Below are positions 1-10,711 of a stretch of DNA of 62,500 nucleotides, piece after piece (the stretch's first letter is position 1; every line of letters begins with the position of its first letter). The position numbers were made by a program, and so were the translations under genes. Location: the NCBI GenBank assembly GCA_008330645.1, contig VLTN01000089.1:1-62500 (forward strand). The letters run 5' to 3'. This stretch comes from Cafeteria roenbergensis. Its lineage: Eukaryota; Sar; Bigyra; Bicosoecida; Cafeteriaceae. The notes below the pieces were generated by a model. It made no database searches. It was not told the origin of the DNA and saw nothing but the letters and a program-made list of their open reading frames with translations.

Positions 1-590
1 GTCGCCTGGCGGTCGGGGCGGGCGTGTGGATCGACAACGCACCGCAAAACCGGCGCGGACGGCGAGTGGCCGCGTGGGCGTGGCGCCGCCGGCGTGGCGG
101 TCGTGCTCGTCGGCGGGCGGGCGAGGCGGCCTCAGGCAGGTACGGCTTCGAGTCGCTGCCGCCTCCTCGCGAACGCGTCCCTCACGCGACGCGGGCGTGC
201 GTCGGTATCGTGGGCGCGGCGCAGGGTGACGTGCTGCCACGGTCGCGAAGTGACGGCGCTGGGTCGCGCGTTCGACGCAGCTGGGCTGGTCGCGCGCGAC
301 GGACTGCGCCTGGCGCCCCGGCGCCGCCATCCCGGCCGACGGCATCGGGTTGCCGGCGGGAGCGGGACGCGAGCTGCTCCGCGGGCGACGACGCCGCGAG
401 GGCGGATGCACGGCGGCGGGCCAGCGGGACAGACCTGCGGCGACTACGATGGCCCGTGCTGGCCCGGCGCGGGGCGGGGTCGGGCGGGCGTCGGGCGGGT
501 CGGCGGGGGGTCGTTGCTGATCCAGTGCAACTTCACCGCGTCCAGCTCCGTCGACCCTCGCCGGCCCTCGTGACCGTGGACGGCCACCGC
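1..590. repeat. Near-duplicate of 1445-2034, riddled with 1-nt indels
   Basis: Positions 1-590 align to 1445-2034 with an offset of about 1444 nt. Differences are mainly single-base gains and losses in G or C runs with few substitutions, and they break the reading frame many times. Beyond about 590 the copies match only at protein level. This is either a tandem module whose sequence is poorly polished or a decayed copy. Confidence 0.8.
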
Positions 591-3568
591 CGGGTCCGGT
601 CGAGCGGCGCGGGCGGCGCGGGCGGGTCGCTGGTGGTGGTGGCCGGGCGGCTGGCCGTGAACGGGCACCCTGTCCGCCAACGGAGGCGCCGCGTCGGCGA
701 GCAGCAACGCCAACGGCGGGTCCGCGGCCGGATCCGCCTGCACGCGTACCAGCCCGCCTGGGCCGCCGCCACGGGCTCCGTTGCGCACGCGGGCCGGCGC
801 GGCGCAGGGATCATGGTCCGCCCAGGCCGCGGCCGGCACGACGCTGTGGTGCGACGGCCGGGCGGCGCCGGGGTCGGAGTCGGAGTCGGAGTCGAACCCG
901 CACGGGTGCGGCACGCGTCGTCTGGAGATCGACAACGGCGACCTCCCCGCCACGCCCTACTTCGCACAGCTCAAACGCCGCACGGCCCCGGGCGCGTTCG
1001 TGATCGACCACCTGTACCTGGGGTCGCCGACCAGCTTCTCCGTCCGCGCCCCCTCGGCCTTCCACCCCGAGACCATGCCCGACGACCGGTCCAGCATCGT
1101 GCTGGGCAACGTCTCCGGACCCGGCGTGTCGCGGTCGAGGCTTGCCGTGGAGGCTGGCACGACTTGGGTGTTCGCCGGTCAGCCGCTTGCGGAGGCCCCG
1201 CTTGGCACAGCCAGATGGACCTCGGACGTCGCCCTTGCATCATCAGGCGCTCAAACCGCTGTCAGCTGCCTCGAGCAGCCATTCCTCAGCCTGGCGCTGA
1301 CAGTGAACTTCAACCTTGTAATTGTTGCAGAGCATTCGCAGCTGCTGCTGCCTCCGAGCGTTATCATGTCCAGCGGGGCGGCAATGGACGTTCGCGGCGA
1401 GCTGTCGGGCGTGCGGCACCTCACGCTGGATGCGGGCGCCGCCGTGTCGCTGGGCGGGTCGGGCGGCGTTCGGGTCCAGGACGCGTCCACCTCGGGCGTG
1501 GACGGCGAGTGGGCCGCGTGGGCGTGCGCCGCCGGCGTGGCGTCGTGCTCGTCGGCGGGCGGGGCGAGGCGGCCGCAGGGCCGGTACGGCTTCGAGTCGC
1601 TGCGCCTCCTCGGCGACGCGTCCCTCACGCTCGACGCGGGCGTGCGGTCGGTGGGCGCGGCGCAGGTGGACGTGCTGGCCACGTCGCGAGTGACGGCGCT
1701 GGGTCCGCGTTCGACGCAGCTGCGGCTGGTCGCGCGCGACGGACTGCGCCTGGCGCCCGGCGCCGCCATCCGCGCCGACGGCATCGGGTTCGCCGGCGGG
1801 GAGCGGGACGCGAGCTGCTTCCGCGGGCGACGACGCCGGCGAGGGCGGGATGCACGGCGGCGGGCCAGCGGGACAGACCTGCGGCGACTACGAGTGGCCC
1901 GTGCTGGCCGGCGCGGGCGGGTCGGGCGGGGCGTCGGGCGGGTCCGGCGGGGGGTCGTTGCTGATCCAGTGCAACTTCACCGCGTCCAGCTCCGTCGACC
2001 TCGCCGGCCTCGTGACCGTGGACGGCGCTCCCGGTCGTGCAGCCGCGGTTGCGGGTGAAATCTCCGGCGGAGGCGGAGCTGCTGGCTCGCTGCTCGTGGT
2101 CGCGTCACGCCTGTCGGGGACTGGTGTCATTTCTGCTTCAGGTGGGGATGCGGTGCCTGCTGGCTCCGGCTGGGCCAGCAACGGCGGTTCCGGTGGGCGG
2201 ATCTCGTTGTTGGGTGGCACCTCGACGTTTGAAGGAACCTTTGTGTCTGTAGCCGGGTCTGGGCCACCGGATCAACTTGCGGCAGCTGGAACGGCCTTCA
2301 CCTGCACGGGGCCGTCGTGCGCATCCCCAAGCGCTGTAGCAGCCGTCCCTCCCACCCGCACTGTCCTGGTGGATGCTCGAGGCAAGCTGTCTTCAGGCGT
2401 CACAGAGATCGGCGGGCGCGGACTGAGCATTGAGCTGCTCACGCGCCTCGAGATTTTTGGTCACGCCACCATCAGCATCAAGCCTGGGGGGCACTCCCCC
2501 GATTCGGAATCATCTCTGCTCCAAGTTGAGCAGGTTTCCGGGGACGGCAGCGGCAGCCTTCGTCTGCAGGCTGGCACTTCGGTCGTCGTGACCGGGGGCG
2601 CCGCGTCGTGGAGCTCGTCAACACGGAGACGCATGCGATTTGTGCGGGACTCTGCAGAGGTCGCTACGTATTCCGTGCAGCGCGTGGTGACAACCCAAGC
2701 CGAGCTCAAGGGGTTGCGCATTGCTGTGGACGTCGGCGCCCAGGTCGTCCTGCCTCCGAGCATCGCCGTTTGCAACGCCACCGTGGAGGCGGCCGGGAGC
2801 GTGATTGGGCCGCGAACCATCAAGTACTGCGACGCTGACGGGGACGACGTGGGCCCACTGCCCGTGACGGGGTGTACCAACAGCTCCGCTGAGAACTTCA
2901 ACCCTGCCGCCACGGTGTCCAACAGCTCGATGTGCGCGTTCGACCGCATCCCGGGCTGCACAAACCAGCTCGCACTGAACTTCAGCCCCTTGGCAGAAGT
3001 GAATGACGGCTCGTGTACATTCAGTGACTCGTTCGCTAGCGGCTGCGCGTACGACGCGGCGCTGAACTTCCTGCCCGGCTCGCTCGACGACGGCTCCTGC
3101 AAGTTCCCAGACTACATCGGACTGGAGCAGCGGTTCAACCGGCTCAACTCATCCTGCGCAGACGAGCGGACAACGCTGCTGCTGCAAAATCAGATGCTGC
3201 TCCAGCTGCTGGAGGGGGCAGGGAGCCGCAATGCGAGCTGCGGGTCTGTGGCCAGTGCTGACCTGCTCGCGCAGTTCAAGGCGCTTGACGACGCCCTGCA
3301 GGCGATGCGCGCTGACCGGGACGAGGCGCTGGATGCCTCCATGCTGCTCGACTTCCAACTCAGAGACGCCAGGCGCGACCTTGCCCTGGCAATTCAGCTG
3401 GCTGCCACCCGCGCCACCCGCATCGTGGGCTTGGAGTCGAGGACGGCCGAGCTGGAGACGGCTTTGGACGACACTCGCTCTCAAGTCAGCTCGCTGGCGC
3501 TAGAGTTGCGGCGGAAACAAGCGCAAGGTGCTCAGGCGCAAACAGCGAGCAGCCGACCTGGCGCTTGA
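1..3568 (+). CDS. Giant modular surface protein, N-terminal part (5' truncated, frameshifted)
   Basis: The gene enters from the left edge, so no start is visible. Good coding sense runs in one frame from about 781 to 1800 and in another from about 1800 to 3568. The two join if one G is removed from the run near 1797-1801. The product is rich in short beta-strand-like, Gly-rich repeats (about residues GGSGGRI, VTALG, LRLVARDG) that look like an extracellular beta-helix or adhesin-type fold. Three tandem modules of the pattern GCxxxxAxNFxPxAxxxDGSCxF follow at about 2870-3105; this Cys-paired motif is common in surface proteins of marine bacteria and protists. A predicted coiled coil fills about 3120-3550. 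The frame then ends at 3568, but coding sense continues in other frames into the next entry. I take both as one protein; function is inferred only as cell-surface or adhesive. Confidence 0.6.
1445..2034. repeat. Better-preserved copy of the 590-nt module
   Basis: Partner of the block at 1-590. It stays open in one frame except for the extra G near 1797-1801, where copy 1 has the shorter run that would keep the frame. It encodes part of the Gly-rich beta-repeat region of the surface protein. Confidence 0.75.
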
Positions 3569-6500
3569 GGTGGAGAGCCTTTTGGGGAAGCATTGCCATG
3601 CTAATCGCAGCTCTCTCGCGACGCTCAGCGCTGAACAGCTGCAGTCCAGTGCAATGGCAAAGGCGAACGGCTGGAGATGATCGTGAAACTCCAAGCTCAG
3701 CTGGCTGGACTTGAGCTGGAGGCGCAGCTGCTCAGGACGGACAGGGCGCAGTGCTCTCGAGCTCGTGCGGCGTGCTGGACTGGACAGATTCGGTCGACCC
3801 TTGCCCTGTGAACGGGCCGGTGGCTTGCTCTTCGCTCAGCTCGGCTGGCTCGGTGTGCAGGTCGGGGTCGTCTTGCGCGAGCGGCGTCTGCAAGCGCGGA
3901 AACTGCACCCAAGCCAGCTGCGCTGATGGAATCCGGCAGGGGTCGCCCGGGGAAGATCACTTTGAGACCGACACCGACTGCGGCGGGACCTGTGGGCCGT
4001 GCGACCGCGGCTCGCGCTGTCAGAATGCCTCCGACTGCAGCGATGGCCTGGCTTGCCTCTTGGGCACCTGCCAGGCCAGCTCGCTGGATCCCAGCTCGGG
4101 CGGTGGCGCCTCGGCAGCGGTGGACGTCAATGCCACTGGCCTCGACGACTTCAGCCACTGTGCTTCCTCCCAGCAGTGCACCTCGGGTGTGTGCCGGTCG
4201 GTGGGCGCAGCCTTCAGCACTCCGAGCGTCGACGCGCCAGGACTCTGCGCGCCTCCCAGCCTCTCTGACGGCGTGACCAACGGGGACGAGCCTTGCTCTG
4301 ACCGGCTGGCGGGCGCCGGCATGTGCCAGCTTGGCGAGACTTGCCGCGTTGAGACGGATTGCGCCACGGGAGGGGCTTGCAGCGGCGGCGTGTGCCAGGC
4401 CGCCAGCTGCGACGACGGCGTGTTCAACCCCGCCGCCGAGAGCGACGTCGACTGCGGATCCGCCCCGGGGGGCGGAAACGCCTCTGTCGGCTGCCCTGGC
4501 TGCCCCGTGGGGGCGCGGTGCAGCGCGGATGCCGACTGCCTGTCCGGCTCGTGCTTGGGAGGCGCGTGCGCGTCGCTGCCGTCGTGCTTCAACCAGGTCA
4601 CGGACGGCAAAGAGACGTGCACCGACGGGGGCGGCCCCGACTGCCCGCCCTGCGCAGACTTGCTCGGCTGCGACAGCGACAGGGACTGCGGCTCCGAGGT
4701 GTGCAACCCGCTGGCTCGCGTGTGCGAGCGTCCGTCGTGCAGCGACGGCAGGCGCAACGGCAAGGAGACGGGAGTCGACTGCGGGGGCGACTCGGGGTGC
4801 GCGCGCTGCCCAGCTGGGAGCCGGTGCTCTGCTGGCACCGACTGCGCGTCGCGGTCGTGCTCGGGCGGCTTCTGCGCCCAGCCCACCTGCTCGGACGGCA
4901 TCGCGCAGGTGGACGAGGCGCCGGGCGGCGACTGCGGCGGGCCTCGGTGCGCGCTTTGCCAGCCGGGGGTGTCCTGCTCTGACTCGGCGCAGTGCACCGG
5001 GCTGTGCGTCAGCGGCCTTTGCGAGGCGCCAAGGTGCGACAACGGGGTGGCGGACGGACTGGAGCACGGCGTGGACTGCGGCCCGCCCGAGTCCGGCTGC
5101 CCTCTGTGCTCGCCCGGGGCGGCCTGCCGCAGCGACTCAGCGTGTGTCGGAGCCTGCAGCGCTGGAAAGTGCGCGCCGCTGTCGCAGTCTGACCTCCTAA
5201 ACCTCACCACTGCATCGGGAGACTGGGGACCGGCGTGGGGGGCAAGCGAGGGCAGGGTCTCCTTGGTGTGCCCGGCGGGCAACGGGACGTGCGGCGGCCT
5301 GTGCGGGCCCTGCGGGGAGGGGCTCGGCTGCGCTGCGCACTCCCACTGCGGCGACGGGCTGCTGTGTTCGTCAGGGGTGTGCCGGCCCACGTGCGCCGGG
5401 CGGTGCGGATCGGGGGGGTGCGGGCTGTGCGAGGCGGGGCAGGAGTCGCCCGCTGCCAGCGCGTGTGTGTCTGGGCTGCGCGACAGCGCCAGCGGCCGGT
5501 GCATCCTCCCTGGCCACTGCGCCAACGGCGTGCTCGACGCCGACGCGGGCGAGACTGCGACAGACTTGGGAGGGCCATGCGGGTCGCTTCGCGGCTCTGG
5601 CGCCAAGTGCCGACTTGGCTCGGAGTGCCTGAGCCGCTTCTGCCACCCGCAGCAGGGCGTCTGCAGCGTGGAGCACTGCGCCGATGCGGTGCTCTCGGGC
5701 GACGAGACCTGCGTGGACGGTGGCGGGTCGTGCGCTGCTGGCTGCGGCCCGCTCGCCGCGTGCCAAGTGCACGAAGACTGCTCCGCCGCGGACTCGAGAT
5801 GCGTGGACGGTGCCTGCTCACTGCCGCGCAACTGCAGCAACGGCCGGCAGGACGCCGGCGAGGTGGCTGTGGACGTCGGCCCCGCCTGCGGGCTGACAGC
5901 CACGGGGGGCGCCTGCCAGGTGGACTCGCAGTGCTCGTCGGGGAGTTGCCGCCTGCCGTTCTCGGGCGCCGCGCTGGGAACGTGCGGAACGGGCAGCTGC
6001 TACGACGGCGTGTGGCAGCGCGACCGCGAGGCCGACTTGGACTGCGGCAGCGCATGCGGCAGGCAGCGGCTGTGCCCCGCGTATGCCCGATGCGAGGAGG
6101 CCGCGGACTGCGCCTCTGGAAGGTGTGGCGGTGGGGTTTGCCAGCTTGCCGCCGAGTGCGCCCCTGGAGACTGCGGCGGCAAGTGCGCGCCCTGCCCCCT
6201 GGAGCGGGCTTGCGCTGTGGCCAGCGACTGTCTGAGCGGACGCTGTGCGTTCGGCGTGTGCGCGCGCCAGGACATCGGCTCAGGGACCGCCAGGATCAGC
6301 GCCTCGGCCTCGGCACTGAGCAGCAACGGCGTTAGCACGGGCTCTATCTCCGCCGCGGCGCCGCAGTTCAGCTTCTTGGTGGACGAGTCGGCGGTGCTGC
6401 AGGCCGGGGCGCCGTTCGTGTCGAGCGTGTCGCCCGCTTCGGGAGCGTCGGGAGTCGGGTCCAGCGTGCGCCTCTCGGGAGGCAACTTTGCTTCGTCGCC

Positions 6501-9500
6501 ATCGGCCAGCTTCCGCGTCGTGGTCGCGGACGCCGCCTCACGCGTGCGGCTGGCGGGGTCGATGGCGGCAGCCTGCTCGCCTCCGGCGGACTCGTTCATC
6601 GACTGCGGCGTGCCATCCCACCCTCGCGGCTCGGTCGTGCTCGTGCTGGAGTACTCGGTCTCTGGCAGCAGCGCTGGCCCTTGGGAGCGCGCCCAGGCGT
6701 ACTTCGCCAGCACAGGGGCGTTCCGCATCACCGGGCGCTCCGGCTTCGCCACCGGCATCAAGCTGCTGCAGGCGCCGGCGTCCCTGGTGCGGGGCGAGCT
6801 GCTGCAGCCTGCGCCTCGCGCGGTGCTGGTGGACGACTTCGGGCAGGCTGTCGAGAGCGACTCTTCCACCATTGTTCGCATCGCCGCCTTCTCGGGCGAG
6901 CGGGGCTCCGAAGTGGCCACCCTCCAGCCCGTGGCCGGGCCGCCAGCCTCCGGCTCGGCCATGCCCTCCCTGTCCGTCGCAGCGCGGAGCGGCGTCGTCC
7001 AGTTCGATGGCCTCGGAGTTGCCGCAACGAGCCTGGCAGTCGGCAGGCAGCTGCGCCTCGTGCTCTCGGCGGAGACGGGCGACGAGCGCTCGGTGCTGGG
7101 CACGTCGACGGACTTCGTTCGGGGCTACGCAGGCACGGCTGGTCTTGGCGGGCGATCGAGCTTGAGCGGCTGCGGCGTCGTGGACGCCCGAGGCCTCTGC
7201 TGCGAGCCGCCGCTGTGGCTGGACTCGTGCGGCATCTGCTCGTCGGCAGCGGCGGTGAGTGCCAGGTCCTGCGGGATCCGCATCGAGCTGCCGGTCCGCG
7301 TCAGGGCGACTGGCACAAACGCAGCGGGTCTGCCCTCTGAGTCCGTCCTTGCTCAGCTTCGGGCAGGGGTGGGGGCTGTGGCAGGCTTTGCCGAGGCTGC
7401 GACCGCCAGAGCCGTGGTGATGCCGCCGCTGTCGTCTGGGGGCGCGGCGCTCGTGGGCAGCAGCGGTGCCTCTGGCTTCAGCGCTGACGGACCCTTCGTC
7501 ACTGGCGCGCGCATGGTGGCAAGCGCGGTTGTTCCGCCTCCGAGCGGGGGATGGCCCCCGAGCGGCCCGGGCAGCCGCACGAGCGTGGAGGCCCGCCTGC
7601 GGTCCGCAACGCAGGACTCAGCAGACCCTCTGCTGGGCGCCGCCTCCGGCCCTGTCAGCTCCCAAGGCGGGGCCTTGGATATTGACAGCTCCCGGGGGTC
7701 GGTGGTGTTGGAAGGCACGATCGTCTGCGCAGCCCCGTGTCCGCCTCCCGGGGACTGGGCGGCGGGCTCGGACTGCCCGCTCTGCGCGCCAGACCCGGAA
7801 GGCGTCACCTCGAACGCCTCGTTGCTGCAGGCGGCTTGGGCCGAGGCCGTGGAGCCAGAGGCGATGGACTCGGGCAAGGGCGTTTGCAACGCCTCCGCGG
7901 ATGCCGCGGCGCTCCCCGTCGCAGTCTTCGGCGACGAGAGCGCGACCGAGAGCGCTCTGGCGGCGGCGCACACCGTGGTGCTCCTGTCGACAGTCGGGCT
8001 TGCCCTGCTGCAGGGAGTGATCGACTCCTCCCGCGCGGTCTGGGGGGCGCCTCCCCTCCACTCTGGCCCTGGCTCGGCCATCGCGTCGGCGCTGCCGTCG
8101 CTCGCTGTGGTGGGCATGGGCGTGCTGGACGTTGCGGACCACGGGCAGTTCGCGGTGATGCTCTCCCAGCTGCACCTGACTGCCCCGCCAGTGCTGCGGC
8201 GCAGCGGCGAGCTGCTCGTGTCGTCCACGGGGCTGATTCCTGGAGTCTGGGGTGTGCTGCGTCCGTCGCCTCCCTCGGACATGGTGTGGGGACCGCCCAA
8301 CGCGTCGTCGCACAGCAACTCATCGGTGGCGCAGTCGGAATCGGGACTTCCCGGCGGAGGCGAGGCTGCTTGGTGGCTGGCCTTCCCGGAGGACCCTGTC
8401 GGCGACTCGAGCGTCCCATCGTCGGTGCGGGCGCTGGCCTCCCCGCTGGGTGCCCGCCCGGAGGACCTGCTCGAGCTAGGCGCAGTGTCGCTTGCTGCCG
8501 CGGAAGCGGCTTTTGCGCTGGCCTTCGGATTCCTCATCGTGACTTCCTGCTTCCTCACAAGGCCGGACAGCCGCGCGGGTTCCGGCGCGGGCAAGCCCAT
8601 TCCCTCGTCTGAGTTCTCCGTGGTCACTCCTTTGCGGGCTGGCTCCGTGAAGGCCAAGGCAGGCGGCAAGCGCGGGTCGCTGGTGCCGACCAAGCCGGGC
8701 GGAGCGGAGGAGCCCAAGCCCGCCGAGCCTCGGAGCACCGCGTCGCGGCGTCCACGCATCCACGGGCCGACCGCGCTGGCCAACAGGCTGGCTGTCGCGA
8801 TGGCGGCTGTGGCCAGCATCTACTTTTCGTCGCTGACGCTCGCCGGAATGTTTGAAGTCTCGCGCGTTCCAGGCGGGCCGAACGACGCCGCTGACCACCG
8901 CCTCGCCGGGTGGCTGCTGCTCTTCGGTTTTTCGCTGGGCTTCGCTGCGCTGCAGGCGCACAGCGTGCTGCGGCAGCGGCCGTTCGCCTGGTTGGCGCCC
9001 CTGTGCGGCTGCTGCCGGCAGCTTGGGAGCGCCCCCGGCGGCGGGCCGGTCCACGTGGGCTCGCCGCCGTACTTGGTTCACGCCCACCAGGGCCGCGGGG
9101 CGCGCGTCTTTGACGCCACGGGGCGCTCGGACCACGAGCGCGCAGCGGGCCGGTGGTGGCTCCTGGCGGCGCTCGGCGACCGCTTCGCCACTTCGATGCT
9201 CCTCGTGGCCCTGGACTCGCGGCCCGGAGCGCAGGTCGGGGCCATGCTGGCCAAGCAGGTGCTGGTCCTGACGCTGCTCCTGGCCACCACGCCCGCGTCC
9301 TCGGGCGCTGCGCACGCCGTCAAGACGGTCGTGGTGGTAGGGCGCGCCGTGGTCCTGGCCATGGCGCTGGCCTTCGTGCCTCCGTACGGACTGCCCGACC
9401 TGGAGGCCATGCGGCTGGTGGGCATCCTGATGGTGGCCGTCCAGCTGGCGCTGGCGTTGCTCGTGTTGGCGCTGGTGGCGGTGCGCTTCCCCCTGCTGGC

Positions 9501-10008
9501 TCGCTTCGCCGCGGCGGCACTGCCCTGTGTCTCTGCCAAGCGCAAGCACGCTCACAGCGTCGTGGCCGGAGGTCACCGGCGCGCTGAGCGCGGCCTCAAT
9601 GCCGCACCTTGGCCTTTCTTCCCCGCTGGGGCGTCCAGTGATGGAGAGCCTGGCAATCTGCAATCTCACAATCCCATGTGGTCTCCGCGTGGCAGCGCAC
9701 ACAAGCCAGACTGTGTGCCGGCGCCGCTTCTGCAGGGCACACACTGCAAAGCGGCAGTCAATGGCAATTCCCTTCCCCCATCGTTGCCATCCGCGGATGG
9801 GCCGCTGGAAGTGGCACGACAACTCGGAGGGGCGCCCGGCTCCATCCCAGCGCATGGGAAGCTGCTGGCCAGAGGGCCTGGGGATGCGTCTCGCAGAGCC
9901 AGGGCGCATCCGGCTCGCAGGCAGAGTAAGCAATCTTCTTCGAGCCTGAATCCTTCTCGTGTCTTGAAGGCAGATGCTGCGGCCGCAAGATTGACAGAGC
10001 ACCACTGA
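3569..10008 (+). CDS. Giant modular surface protein, Cys-rich, TIG and multi-pass membrane part
   Basis: From about 3751 a single open frame runs to the stop at 10008. It has no ATG until about 4321, which argues that it continues the upstream frame. Between 3569 and 3750 the coiled coil continues but hops frames (LALEVESLLGKH, then LEMIVKLQAQLAGLELEAQL). About 13 tandem Cys-rich modules of the type CxDGxxNGxExxVDCGGxCxxCxxGxxC occupy 3811-6275. A TIG/IPT-like beta-sandwich (SVSPASGASGVGSSVRLSGG) lies near 6406-6700, and a CCEPPLWLDSCGIC element near 7195-7250. The C-terminal third has about seven or eight hydrophobic spans, near 7954-8022, 8473-8560, 8776-8860, 8905-8970, 9154-9219, 9235-9309, 9316-9390 and 9400-9489, followed by a polar tail. 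The likely topology is a large extracellular region on a multi-pass membrane anchor. The role (adhesion, sensing or mechanics) is unknown. Confidence 0.7.
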
Positions 10009-10711
10009 TTTCTCGCCTGCAAGGGCTTCGCTCCGCTGGAGGTGCCTGGCACAACCTGGCCAGCAACATCTACGGCACCGACTGCAGTGTTGAGTGCCGC
10101 ATCGGGAGCTAGCTAGCGAAGAAGTACTGAACGCGGCTATTTTCTCTTCAAGCCCAGTGGCAATTCGATCCCTCAATTGCCAGGCATGTGCATAGCGTGA
10201 ATGGCATCCACGACTGCGGAATGAACAGGACTTTGCTCATGCGTGGGTTACATTCATGTGAAGCGGTTCGTCCCTCCTCCTGCTTTGCGGAGCGTTGCCG
10301 TTGGGACAGACATAGCGAAACCTCCAGAGACGGCCGCTGCTGACGTCCGGCGACATGGTTGACCGCAACAAAGCGGAATTTTATTCTGATTTCATTTCAG
10401 ATCGGCAGGCCTGACGCTGTCAGCCGCGGCGCAGCCGTGCCGCACCCCGCGCCTATGGTGGGAGGCGTGCTTCGCGTGAAGGGCTGAGGCCGGCGAGAGG
10501 TTGCCAGGCGTTTGCAGCTTGAGTGCTAGCTGCGGCGGCGTGCGGGCGGCAGGGCTTGAAAATCGCGCGGGACAGAGCCATCGAGGCCCAGTCGCGCGAC
10601 GCAATTCGTTCCAGCTGCGATTTCGCAATGACTGCGCCCGCGCCAGCACACTCTCCGAGCACTTCGCCGGCAGCGCAGCCCGCACCGAGCCCTCGAGTCT
10701 GCAAGGAAGCG
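10009..10711. other. Intergenic region
   Basis: About 700 bases without a recognised complete gene. Position 9930-10112 is open in a third frame and ends in protein-like sequence (AWHNLASNIYGTDC) before a stop at 10110-10112; this may be an alternative terminal exon of the surface protein. The rest is less GC-rich than the coding DNA, as expected for 3' and 5' flanks. An in-frame ATG at 10628 could lengthen the next gene. Confidence 0.5.

Noticed and set aside
24-1964. 646-codon plus-strand open frame over the first 2 kb
   Set aside because: Arg/Gly/Ala-rich shadow frame produced by GC bias; the repeat-protein pattern lies in other frames.
7353-8819. 488-codon minus-strand open frame opposite the surface protein
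   Set aside because: Translation is Ser/Pro/Ala-rich without motifs, while the plus strand shows TIG and membrane segments.
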